The position numbers were made by a program, and so were the translations under genes. A stretch of DNA of 21,084 nucleotides from an uncultured Ruminococcus sp. (GTDB lineage Bacteria; Bacillota; Clostridia; Oscillospirales; Acutalibacteraceae), in the NCBI GenBank assembly GCA_902803035.1, contig CADCON010000205.1, forward strand, positions 1-21,084, written 5' to 3'. Positions 14,176-21,084 of the stretch are shown here, piece after piece (within the stretch, counting starts at the first letter, position 1; each line of letters opens with the position of its first letter). The notes under the pieces are model-generated. The model worked only from the letters and a program-made list of their open reading frames with translations. It was not told where the DNA came from and did not search any database.

Positions 14176-14784
14176 TCAAATCAGTTCCGCGAAGTTTTCA
14201 AGAATCCGCAGTCCCACGCTTCCGCTTTTTTCCGGGTGGAACTGGGTGGCGAAGACATTGTCCTTCCATACCGCCGCGTGGAACCTGAGTCCGTATTCCG
14301 CCGTCGCGCTCACGACGCCTTCCTCCTTCGCCTGAAGGTAATAGCTGTGTACGAAATAGACATACGGCTCTTCCGGAAGCCCTTTGAAGAGGGGACAGCG
14401 GCGGTCAAAGGCGATGGAATTCCAGCCGATGTGGGGGATTTTCAGCCCCATGTCCGGGGGAAAGCGCGTGACCCTGCCGGCAAGAAGGGAAAGGCCTTCC
14501 GCTTCCGGGGATTCCTCGCTCGTGTCAAACATCACCTGCAGACCAAGACAGATACCGAGAAACGGCTTGCCGCTTCCGGCGAATTCCTTCACAGTCTCCC
14601 TCAGTCCGCGGCGCGTCAGATTGTCCATGGCGTCGCCGAAGGAACCCACCCCCGGCAGCACAACGCCGTCCGCCGCCGATATCACCGCCGCGTCGCTTGT
14701 CACGACATTCTCGCATCCGATGTGGTCGAGTGCCTTCTGCACGCTCAGAATATTGCCCGCGCCGTAGTCAATAATTGCTACCAT
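14176..14784 (-). CDS. hisH: Imidazole glycerol phosphate synthase glutaminase subunit HisH
   Basis: A 202-residue class I glutamine amidotransferase that supplies ammonia to HisF. The triad is visible as Cys79 in GICLGLQ and His183/Glu185 in FHPEKS. The N-terminal IIDYGAGN and LPGVGSFGDAM motifs are specific to HisH. The ATG at 14784 has only a weak AAGG about 11 bases upstream. It is the first gene of the unit, with a good promoter at 14825-14853, and the order hisH-hisF with a 16-base gap fits stoichiometric expression of the heterodimer. It reads as canonical HisH. I saw no feature of the divergent HisH-like amidotransferases of O-antigen loci. Confidence 0.96.
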   Translation of the reverse strand: MVAIIDYGAGNILSVQKALDHIGCENVVTSDAAVISAADGVVLPGVGSFGDAMDNLTRRGLRETVKEFAGSGKPFLGICLGLQVMFDTSEESPEAEGLSLLAGRVTRFPPDMGLKIPHIGWNSIAFDRRCPLFKGLPEEPYVYFVHSYYLQAKEEGVVSATAEYGLRFHAAVWKDNVFATQFHPEKSGSVGLRILENFAELI

Positions 14785-14824
14785 TCATATCATCGCCTTG
14801 TAAAGAATCAATCGGAATGTGTGT

Positions 14825-14853
14825 ATTATACCACTTTCCACGCCATATTGCAA
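14825..14853 (-). promoter_or_regulatory. Promoter of hisH-hisF
   Basis: On the minus strand TTGCAA (14848-14853), 17-base spacer, TATAAT (14825-14830), with TGG before the -10 box. The leader to the hisH ATG is about 35 nt, which leaves no room for a T-box or other attenuator. The string AAAGTGGTATAATACA is identical to that in the LysR promoter. Confidence 0.85.
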
Positions 14854-14904
14854 GAGGAAAAAGCTGATTTACTATATTACTACGCTGATTTATTAAAGCA
14901 AGTC

Positions 14905-14955
14905 AAAAAGAAATAAGCGCACGGGCAGTCCCTTGTGGGAACGGTCCGTGCGCTT
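14905..14955 (-). terminator. Intrinsic terminator of the cytidylyltransferase/phosphotransferase operon
   Basis: AAGCGCACGG (14915-14924) and CCGTGCGCTT (14946-14955) form a perfect 10-base stem, and an inner GTCCC/GGGAAC stem closes a four-base loop. On the minus strand ATTTCTTTTTG follows. It lies 21 bases after the stop codon at 14977. Confidence 0.85.
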
Positions 14956-14976
14956 AACAAAAAGGAGAAACATAAA

Positions 14977-16596
14977 TCAGTCGTTTTTCAGAATAATATG
15001 ATCTATCACTTTATCAGCGGCAAGCCCTTCTGTATTATCAAAATTCTCCCGGACAAAGCGGTAGAGCCGCTCCATTTCAAAATCACCGCTGCGGATAGCT
15101 TCAAGAATTTCGTCGGTCGTGCGGCAGACCTTGCCGGGGGCGTGTCTGTCGAGGGTGCGGTGAAGGCCGCGCATCAGCTCGTATTCCTCCTTGTCGAAGG
15201 CAAAGAAGAGAATGGGCTTGCGGTGGAGCGAGAATTCATAGATATTGGAGGAATAATCGGTTATCAGGATATCGGTCACATAAAACAGCTCGTTGATGTC
15301 CGGATAATCCGAAAAGTCGAGAATCCTGTCGGCGTATGCCGGATCGATGGATACCGGCTGGGGGATAAAGGGGTGCTGCTTGATGACAAAGAGGTATTCG
15401 TCGCCGCAGAATTCATAGAGGCTGTTCCAATCGAGCTTTTCGTAGGGGTAATAGGACGTCCGCTGGCTGGGTCCCCGGAAGGTGGGGGCGAAGAGGATGA
15501 TTTTCCTGCCCTTCCAGTCGGGATTCTTTTCGTAGAACCTGCGCCGGAAGGTGGCGATTCTCGAAGCGTCGAGGTAGTTGTCCAGCCGCATGAGCCCGTA
15601 GGGCAGACAGCGTTCGCGGTCAATGCCGAACACTTCGGCGTACACGTCGCGCAGGAATTCGCCGCCCACGATGGCGTAATCGAGCTGGCGGTAGCAGCAA
15701 CGCCACGGATTGGGCGTGCCCTTCCTGCCGAAGCGGGCGTATCCCACCGCCTTGAAGCCCACGCCCGCGTGCCATACCTGCACCAGCGTGGTCTTGGGGT
15801 GGAGCTTGACATTATTGAAGAAGGTGGAATAATCGTCGATGAAGATGAAATCCTGCCGCGCCGTGATAAAGGCAAGCCTGAGCCAGACAGACAGAATTTT
15901 GAAATTGCTGTCATCCTCCAGCGTCTTGACGAACCAGTAGGACATCTTCAGCCGCTTCTTGTCAAGACCGCGCTGGCGGATGCGTTCGTCGAGGGCCTTG
16001 AGGTTGCCGTTGATGGGACATCTCGATTCCGACATCAGCAGCACGCGGGTGCCGTTTTTCGGCGTAAGATGAGAAACCACCTGATAAATCACATTGATGA
16101 TGTTTTCAAGGAAATAAATCAGCCGTTTGATGAACCGCTTCCGGAATGCCGGCGCCTCCACCCTGAATTGCCGCTTGCGGATATTGTCGTTGCGCGCCAT
16201 ATAGGTGAAGGTCATTTCAAAGATCAGGTGGTCGTCCTCGCTGACCGGAATGAAGGTGAAAACGCAGGCGTAGCAGGTGCCGGCGTAGCGGTAGACCTTG
16301 TCCATATCCTTCAGGCAGTAGCCCACCTCCATGCTGATGGGGAGATTCCGCCATTCCCCGCCGCCAGCGCGGTATCTGAGATACCACACGCCGTTTCCGA
16401 GCATTTCCGTGCCGCCGACGTTGGTGATATTGACCGTCAGTTCGCCGGTTTCGGGGTCAAAAAAGTTCACGGGATAGAGCCTTCCGTTCCTGCCGGCAAT
16501 GGCGAATTCCACGCCCTCTCGGTCGCCTTCCAGCCCCGCCTTGAGATAGATATTGTCCCAGCGGAGGGTTTTGATCATCAGTTTTGCATCATTCAT
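14977..16596 (-). CDS. CDP-glycerol/ribitol glycerophosphotransferase-like protein (TagF/TagB family), 539 aa
   Basis: Residues about 190-535 match the CDP-glycerol:polyol-phosphate transferase family that builds teichoic-acid-like polymers at the inner membrane face. The motifs are QVWHAG (Trp275, His276), FAPTFRG, IKQHPF and ITDYSSN (Asp447) followed by EFSLHRKPILFFAF. The N-terminal ~190 residues are a beta-rich region without a recognised domain, ending in a basic amphipathic segment (about 155-180) likely to sit on the membrane. ATG at 16596 is chosen; an in-frame GTG at 16605 would add three residues. Neither has a good ribosome binding site, and the upstream gene stops at 16608, so translational coupling is likely. 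It is the last gene of the operon. Whether it primes or polymerises, and on glycerol or ribitol phosphate, cannot be told. Confidence 0.88.
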   Translation of the reverse strand: MNDAKLMIKTLRWDNIYLKAGLEGDREGVEFAIAGRNGRLYPVNFFDPETGELTVNITNVGGTEMLGNGVWYLRYRAGGGEWRNLPISMEVGYCLKDMDKVYRYAGTCYACVFTFIPVSEDDHLIFEMTFTYMARNDNIRKRQFRVEAPAFRKRFIKRLIYFLENIINVIYQVVSHLTPKNGTRVLLMSESRCPINGNLKALDERIRQRGLDKKRLKMSYWFVKTLEDDSNFKILSVWLRLAFITARQDFIFIDDYSTFFNNVKLHPKTTLVQVWHAGVGFKAVGYARFGRKGTPNPWRCCYRQLDYAIVGGEFLRDVYAEVFGIDRERCLPYGLMRLDNYLDASRIATFRRRFYEKNPDWKGRKIILFAPTFRGPSQRTSYYPYEKLDWNSLYEFCGDEYLFVIKQHPFIPQPVSIDPAYADRILDFSDYPDINELFYVTDILITDYSSNIYEFSLHRKPILFFAFDKEEYELMRGLHRTLDRHAPGKVCRTTDEILEAIRSGDFEMERLYRFVRENFDNTEGLAADKVIDHIILKND

Positions 16597-16607
16597 TTTA
16601 ATCACAT

Positions 16608-17966
16608 TTATTTCTGCTCACAGATAAAATCGACGACGCGCTCCGCAGCGTGACCGTCTTCATAGCAGCCCTTTTCCTCCAGGAAATGGCTGACCGCTTC
16701 GGCATATGCCGTTTCGTCAAACGCCATGATGTTGCGGGAGAGGGTTTCGTCATTCTCGGCGATGGAGAAGGGCGTCTGGTCGAGCGGGTAGAAGAAGCCG
16801 CGGGAATTGATGTACTGCTTGATGTCCCGGGCGTAAATGAATGCCGGCGCGCCCTTGAGCATGAAGTCAAAAATCCAGCTCGAATAGTCGGTAATGCCCA
16901 CATCCGCGGCGGCGATCAGCTCCTGCATATCGATGTAGTCGCTCGCGTCGATGACGGCGCTCCTTTTGGCGAACATATGGCGAAGCTCGGCATTGTGGCG
17001 GTTGTGCATATGGGCTTTGACAATGACCCTCCACTCGCCGCCGAATCTGGCTTCGAGGGTTTCCTTCAGCTTCTCGCAGTCAATGCGGATCGCGCTGACG
17101 TCGGATTTATTGTCGCGGAAGGTGGGCGCGTAGAGTACCGTCCGGACGTGCGGCTCTATTTTGTAGAAGCTGTAGACCTTCTCGCGCAGGGCCTTCATTT
17201 TCTCCCTGTCAAAGAGAATGTCGTTTCTCGGATGGCCGAATTTCAACTGGGGAACCTCCGGCCAGAAGGAGGTGTGGAACACTTCCTCCTCAAAGGTGCT
17301 GTCGGTGACAAAATAGTCGATAAGGCCGGCGGATTTGCGGGCGAGCTTAATCCAGCGTTTCTCGCCGCCCAGACGCTTGATGCCGAGGGAACCGTGCCAA
17401 AGGTCGATATAGATCTGCTCCGGCTTTTTGGGAATTTCCTTCCAGATGCAGTTGAGGGCGTTGTCGATCCAGAATTTCGCCGTGCCAAGGGCGAAATAGC
17501 TCGCCAGCGAGCCTCTGAGCACCAGCTTGACGCCCGGCGGAATCTGGTATTTGTCCCTGTAGTAGAATACGTCGGCGTTGACCAGAAAAATCAGCTCATA
17601 GTCCAGTCCGCGCCGGAGAATTTCGTCTGCGACGTATTTGCAGTTGCAGGTGTAGCAGTTCTGGAAGGTACCGAAGACAATGCGGTTGGGAATGACCTTC
17701 ATGTTTTTCAGGAGCTTGCGGCGTTTGCGCGCGCCGAGGGCTTCATCGCGGTCGATAAAGAACTGAATGACGGGGTCGAAGAACCGGACCACCTTTTCAT
17801 GGATCGTCCACTTGATTTTTCTCATGAAGTTGCCTTCCGCCATGGCGGTAGTGAGTATTCCCTTCCTGCCTTTTTTGATCAGGGTGATCTGCTGGGTTTC
17901 TTCGTCATAGACTTCCGTAAACAGCCTGTCCGTGGCAGGATTGTTGTTTTGCTTATCATTAGCCAT
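16608..17966 (-). CDS. CDP-glycerol/ribitol glycerophosphotransferase-like protein (TagF/TagB family), 452 aa
   Basis: A second member of the same transferase family and the middle gene of the operon. The ATG at 17966 has GAGG 7 bases upstream. Residues 1-45 are a polar extension; a basic segment (about 78-90, ARKRRKLLKN) precedes the catalytic part. The motifs are YIDLWHGSLGIKRLG (Trp190, His191), GHPRNDILF, LYAPTFRDN, VKAHMHN and GITDYSSWIFDFMLKGAP (Asp360). 'HPRND' and 'APTFR' are typical of TagF/TarL enzymes, which fits a polymerase or primase. It differs strongly from the downstream family member outside the motifs, so the two probably have distinct steps. It lies 52 bases after the cytidylyltransferase gene without a terminator. 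Confidence 0.9.
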   Translation of the reverse strand: MANDKQNNNPATDRLFTEVYDEETQQITLIKKGRKGILTTAMAEGNFMRKIKWTIHEKVVRFFDPVIQFFIDRDEALGARKRRKLLKNMKVIPNRIVFGTFQNCYTCNCKYVADEILRRGLDYELIFLVNADVFYYRDKYQIPPGVKLVLRGSLASYFALGTAKFWIDNALNCIWKEIPKKPEQIYIDLWHGSLGIKRLGGEKRWIKLARKSAGLIDYFVTDSTFEEEVFHTSFWPEVPQLKFGHPRNDILFDREKMKALREKVYSFYKIEPHVRTVLYAPTFRDNKSDVSAIRIDCEKLKETLEARFGGEWRVIVKAHMHNRHNAELRHMFAKRSAVIDASDYIDMQELIAAADVGITDYSSWIFDFMLKGAPAFIYARDIKQYINSRGFFYPLDQTPFSIAENDETLSRNIMAFDETAYAEAVSHFLEEKGCYEDGHAAERVVDFICEQK

Positions 17967-18018
17967 ATTAAAACCTCATGTCCGATTGAATTAATACAGA
18001 ATTCCTAACGGGGGACGG

Positions 18019-18780
18019 CTATTTTTTCAGCCTGCTGATGACTTCCTTCTCCCCGAAGCCGAAAATCTGCTCGACCTCGTGATACTGCACCAGCCCGTGG
18101 AAGATATAGAGAGCCTCCGGCGTGGTGACCTTGACATTGCCGCGGTTGCCCTGCACCATGACCACATCGTGTCCGAGCTTTTTCATGAGCGTGCAGGTGT
18201 CGATGATGCCCTTGTATTCCGGGTTGACGGCTCTCATCTGCTCATGGGCTTCGATCACGTCCTTCAGGTAGAAGCACTGGGGCGCCTGCGCGGTGAAGAA
18301 CTGATCCCTTGAGGGAACGTCCTCGATGGTCTTGCCGTCGGAGCTGATGACAGGGGTTTCAAACAGCGGCGTGCAGGTGACTGCCGAACCGTGCGCCTTG
18401 ACGCATTCGATGTCCTCGCTGATGACTGCCGAAGTGATGTGGGGGCGCACACCGTCGTGAATAAGCACGATGTCCTCCCCGTCATTTTCTTCATAGGCGA
18501 GCCGGAGCGCCTTGTAGATGGAATCCTGACCGGTGGCACCGCCGGGAACGATGCCGGCGACTTTGCGGATCAGATTCTTTTCTATGAGCCTTCTGAGATG
18601 TCTGATATACTCCTCCTTGCAGGCGATGTATATCTTGTCGATCATGTCGTGTTCGTCAAAGATTTCGAGCGTATGAATGATAATGGGCTTGCCGGCCACC
18701 TCAAGAAACTGCTTGGGTGTTCCGGACCCCATGCGCGCGCCGCTTCCACCCGCGAAGATAATCGCTATGTTCTTGCTCAT
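18019..18780 (-). CDS. IspD/TarI-type cytidylyltransferase
   Basis: A 253-residue nucleotidyltransferase that forms a CDP-activated polyol phosphate from CTP. The ATG at 18780 is chosen over one at 18804 because AAGGGA lies 9 bases upstream and the protein then starts MSKNIAIIFAGGSGARMG, the CTP-binding loop at the N-terminus. TPKQF (21-25), IHDGVRP (Asp109) and NVKVTTPEALYIF near the C-terminus are shared by IspD (methylerythritol phosphate) and TarI (ribitol-5-phosphate). 'HDGVRP', rather than the IspD-typical 'HDAARP', and its position at the head of an operon with two polyol-phosphate transferases favour a TarI-like role. A dedicated TarJ-type reductase is not in the window, so the activated polyol is uncertain. 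Confidence 0.88.
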   Translation of the reverse strand: MSKNIAIIFAGGSGARMGSGTPKQFLEVAGKPIIIHTLEIFDEHDMIDKIYIACKEEYIRHLRRLIEKNLIRKVAGIVPGGATGQDSIYKALRLAYEENDGEDIVLIHDGVRPHITSAVISEDIECVKAHGSAVTCTPLFETPVISSDGKTIEDVPSRDQFFTAQAPQCFYLKDVIEAHEQMRAVNPEYKGIIDTCTLMKKLGHDVVMVQGNRGNVKVTTPEALYIFHGLVQYHEVEQIFGFGEKEVISRLKK

Positions 18781-18891
18781 TTTTCTGTTTCCCTTCTCAT
18801 GCAACGGTATTTCCCGCTGGATTATTGTATATCGTAAAGCTTAAATCTACTTAAAATTCCACATTAAAGAATTCGCTGTCATATACATTAT

Positions 18892-18920
18892 ATTAAACCA
18901 TACAAGCGCGGTTTTGTCAA
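18892..18920 (-). promoter_or_regulatory. Promoter of the cytidylyltransferase/phosphotransferase operon
   Basis: On the minus strand TTGACA (18915-18920), 17-base spacer, TTTAAT (18892-18897), with TGG before the -10 box. A TATAAT also occurs five bases downstream but at a 22-base spacing, so the first is preferred. Leader about 105 nt; no obvious riboswitch structure. Confidence 0.75.
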
Positions 18921-18960
18921 ATAAAAGTTTGTGGATAGTATGTGTTAATATAGAAAAACA

Positions 18961-19007
18961 GAAAGAAAACAGGGCATACGCCCGACGGAAGCGTGACGTA
19001 TGCCCTG
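18961..19007 (-). terminator. Intrinsic terminator of the phosphotransferase gene
   Basis: CAGGGCATACG (18997-19007 read on the minus strand) and CGTATGCCCTG (18970-18980) form a perfect 11-base stem with a 16-base loop, followed by TTTTCTTTCTG. Located 43 bases after the stop codon at 19050, just upstream of the polymer-operon promoter. Confidence 0.85.
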
Positions 19008-19049
19008 TAGTGACTGAATGCGTTGATGAAGCCGCGGCGCGGCGGGATT

Positions 19050-19811
19050 TTACTGGTATTCCACCACGTTGACCCATCTGAGAAGGAATTCTCTTTCCTC
19101 CGGCTTGCCCTTGACCGACTGCGAAGCCGCGACGATCGGAAGCCACTGCTGTACGTACTGACGGGCGGTGTCGCTCTTTTTGCAGTAGAGCTTCATGTAT
19201 TTTTCCGCCAGCTCGGTCTTGCCCTCCAGCGAGAAGAGCAGGTAGGTTCTCGCCGCGTCCGCCGCGCCGTTGCCCTGCGTGACGTGCGACCAGTCGAGCA
19301 CATAGGCTTCGCCTTCCGGCGTGATGATGATATTGCTGGGGTTGAAATCGCCGTGGCAGACCTTGACGTGCTTCTTCATGCCGGCAAGGCGCGCGTCAAG
19401 CTCATAGCGGGTGGTGGCGTCCAGTCCGGTTTCAGAGATCTTGCGCTCCATCTTGTCCTTGAGCTTGTTGAGCAGTCTGGCTCTCTTGCTCTGTATCTCC
19501 AGCTGGAGATCGACAAAGAGATCGAGGTATTCGTCCAGCTTGTCGGGATTCTGCTCCATCAGCTCCGCGAGCGTGGTGCCCTCGATGTAATCAAAGACGA
19601 TTGCCCACTTGCCGTCGATCATCGTGACCTGCTGTACCTTGGCGATTTTGAGTCCGGTTTCCTCGACTCTGGCGGTATTGAGGGCTTCATTGAGGATATC
19701 CGCTTTGGAAAAGTCCTTGTCAAAGACCTTCACCGTGTAATCGCCGCATCTGTAAATGACCTTGTTGGGCCTGGTGGCGATGACTTCCATCTTGCTTGTA
19801 TCAAATTCCAT
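19050..19811 (-). CDS. Aminoglycoside/choline-kinase-like phosphotransferase (APH superfamily)
   Basis: A 253-residue small-molecule kinase of the protein-kinase-like APH/choline kinase fold. Start ATG at 19811 with AAAGGAGG 9 bases upstream. The N-lobe has YTVKVFD (Lys28 for ATP). The catalytic loop is HGDFNPSN (153-160; Asp155, Asn160), and the metal site is VLDWSHVTQG (Asp173). The DWSHVTQGNGAADAARTYLL stretch matches the 'D-x-x-R' continuation seen in the APH family. The substrate could be an amino alcohol, sugar or antibiotic-like compound. Proximity to the polyol-phosphate polymer genes makes an envelope substrate possible, but the hairpin after it separates the two units. It lies 87 bases after adhE; no clear promoter was seen in that gap, so readthrough from adhE is possible. 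Confidence 0.85.
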   Translation of the reverse strand: MEFDTSKMEVIATRPNKVIYRCGDYTVKVFDKDFSKADILNEALNTARVEETGLKIAKVQQVTMIDGKWAIVFDYIEGTTLAELMEQNPDKLDEYLDLFVDLQLEIQSKRARLLNKLKDKMERKISETGLDATTRYELDARLAGMKKHVKVCHGDFNPSNIIITPEGEAYVLDWSHVTQGNGAADAARTYLLFSLEGKTELAEKYMKLYCKKSDTARQYVQQWLPIVAASQSVKGKPEEREFLLRWVNVVEYQ

Positions 19812-19898
19812 TTATATGATCCTCCTTTTCAAGGATAAATATTTCAGCGCGGGTGCTTCATGCCGCGGGGATGCTTCCGGCGGGCGGACGCGCACGCT

Positions 19899-21084
19899 TT
19901 ATTCTCCGTAATACGCCTTCATGTAGAGTTCCTTCATCTCGCTGATGAGGGGGTATCTCGGATTCGCGCCCGTGCACTGGTCATCGAACGCGTTCTCGCT
20001 CATCTCGTCGAGCGTGGCGAGGAAGTCCTCTTCGGACACGCCGTATTCGGCAATGGTCTTTTTAATGCCGATCTTCGCCTTCAGCTCTTCAAGTCTGGCG
20101 ATCAGGCCTTCCATCTTCTCGGTGTCGTCCGCGCCCGGAATGCCGAGATATTCGGCGATTTCCGCGTATCTTCTGAGCGTCTTGGGATGGTCGTACTGAG
20201 AGAAGGTGCCCATCTTGGTGGGAACCTCGGCGGCATTGAAGCGGATGACGTAAGGCATGACCAGCGCGTTGGCGATGCCGTGCGCGATGTGATGATAGGC
20301 GCCGAGCTTGTGGGCGAGCGAGTGATTGATGCCGAGGAAGGCGTTGGCGAACGCCATACCCGCCATGGTGGCGGCGTTGGCCATCTTCTCTCTGGCAAAC
20401 GGCTGATTGTTACCGTCGTCGTAGCAGAGCGGCAGGTATTCAAATATCGTCTTGATCGCCTGAAGCGCGAGACCGTCGGTGTAATCGGTCGCCATGACGG
20501 ACACGTAGGCTTCAAGGGCGTGGCTCATTGCGTCGATGCCGGAAGCGGAGGTGAGTCCCTTGGGCGCGGTCATCTGCATATCCGCGTCCACAATCGCCAT
20601 GTTGGGCATGAGCTGGTAATCGGCGAGCGGGTACTTGATGCCCTCGTCGTCGGTGATGACAGCGAACGGGGTGACTTCCGAGCCGGTGCCGGCGGAAGTG
20701 GGAACGGCGATGAAGTACGCCTTCTGTCCCATCTGCGGGAAGGTGTAGACTCTCTTGCGGATATCCATGAAGCGCATCGCCATGTCATTGAAATCCACTT
20801 CGGGATGCTCGTAAAGCACCCACATGATCTTGCCGGCGTCCATCGCCGAGCCGCCGCCCACAGCGATAATGCAGTCGGGCTCGAAGGAACGGATCTGCTT
20901 GACGCCTTCCAGCGCGCAGGCAAGCGTCGGGTCGGGAGCGACGTCGAAGAAGGTGGCGTGCACAATGCCCATTTCGTCGAGCTTGTCGGTAATGCACTTG
21001 GTGAACCCGTTCTTGAAGAGGAACTGGTCGGTGACGATGAATACCTTCTTTTTGCCCATGACGGTTTTCAGCTCGTCAAGAGCG
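19899..21084 (-). CDS. adhE: Bifunctional aldehyde/alcohol dehydrogenase AdhE, C-terminal alcohol dehydrogenase part (5' end outside window)
   Basis: The visible 394 residues form the iron-dependent alcohol dehydrogenase half of AdhE, which reduces acetaldehyde to ethanol with NADH in fermentation. Seen are AVGGGSAMDAGK (NAD binding), VPTSAGTGSEVTPF, and the iron ligands Asp and His in GIDAMSHALEAY and the two His in NHSLAHKLGAYHHIAHG. The C-terminus AFDDQCTGANPRYPLISEMK is typical of AdhE. An ATG at 21059 would make a free-standing enzyme, but the frame stays open to the window edge (ALDELKTV before MGKKKVF), that stretch matches the usual AdhE inter-domain sequence, and there is no ribosome binding site before that ATG. 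It is therefore a partial gene; the aldehyde dehydrogenase half should lie to the right. Confidence 0.92.
   Translation of the reverse strand, partial: ALDELKTVMGKKKVFIVTDQFLFKNGFTKCITDKLDEMGIVHATFFDVAPDPTLACALEGVKQIRSFEPDCIIAVGGGSAMDAGKIMWVLYEHPEVDFNDMAMRFMDIRKRVYTFPQMGQKAYFIAVPTSAGTGSEVTPFAVITDDEGIKYPLADYQLMPNMAIVDADMQMTAPKGLTSASGIDAMSHALEAYVSVMATDYTDGLALQAIKTIFEYLPLCYDDGNNQPFAREKMANAATMAGMAFANAFLGINHSLAHKLGAYHHIAHGIANALVMPYVIRFNAAEVPTKMGTFSQYDHPKTLRRYAEIAEYLGIPGADDTEKMEGLIARLEELKAKIGIKKTIAEYGVSEEDFLATLDEMSENAFDDQCTGANPRYPLISEMKELYMKAYYGE

Noticed and set aside
16650..18008. 452-codon plus-strand open frame opposite the 452-aa phosphotransferase
   Set aside because: It is an antisense shadow caused by GC-rich third positions; the minus-strand product carries the family motifs.
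18019..19811. Phosphocholine (lic1-type) decoration locus from the kinase plus cytidylyltransferase
   Set aside because: The cytidylyltransferase matches the IspD/TarI family rather than LicC, no choline transporter or LicD-type transferase is present, and a terminator separates the kinase from the operon.
19899..21059. Free-standing iron alcohol dehydrogenase, or a TarJ-type ribulose phosphate reductase
   Set aside because: The frame continues upstream to the window edge with AdhE-like linker residues, the ATG has no ribosome binding site, and TarJ belongs to a different (zinc, medium-chain) family.

Overview
The window looks like a chromosomal segment of a Gram-positive, moderately GC-rich anaerobe, most probably a gut-type member of the Clostridia (Oscillospiraceae/Ruminococcus-like). 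The reasons are the strong sigma-A type promoters, GGAGG ribosome binding sites, teichoic-acid type glycerophosphotransferases, cell-wall-anchor-like C-termini and the 3' part of a fused aldehyde/alcohol dehydrogenase (AdhE). The assignment is inferred from gene content. No rRNA, tRNA, CRISPR array, insertion sequence or phage gene was seen.

Left part (1-5500, mainly + strand). A 96-base gene tail and its terminator are followed by a secreted transglutaminase-like surface protein with a 22-unit pentapeptide repeat. Then come a divergent 62-residue membrane peptide, an eight-helix membrane protein with a Pro/Tyr-rich cytoplasmic tail, and a TrhA/hemolysin III family membrane protein. The last one converges on a LysR regulator across a shared bidirectional terminator.

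Middle part (5558-13234, all - strand). After the LysR gene there is a large surface protein with a leucine-rich patch, a nine-unit heptapeptide linker and two copies of a domain also found once in the transglutaminase-like protein. Next are two tandem paralogous membrane-anchored NodB polysaccharide deacetylases, and a serine beta-lactamase-like hydrolase with four C-terminal membrane helices.

Right part (13259-21084, all - strand). hisH-hisF is followed by a degenerate 3' remnant of a GNAT acetyltransferase that lies between hisF and the hydrolase gene. A three-gene operon encodes an IspD/TarI-type cytidylyltransferase and two CDP-glycerol/ribitol phosphotransferase-like proteins. Then come an aminoglycoside/choline-kinase-like phosphotransferase and the 3' portion of adhE, which runs off the right edge.

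Most of the genes concern the cell envelope: surface display, peptidoglycan or polysaccharide deacetylation, ester/amide hydrolysis and polyol-phosphate polymer synthesis. Transcription units are clearly delimited by near-consensus promoters (three are exact TTGACA-17-TATAAT) and strong hairpin terminators. I do not see a complete undescribed system. The least explained material is the shared domain of the two surface proteins, the polytopic protein with the YPQ tail, the small divergent membrane peptide and the GNAT remnant.
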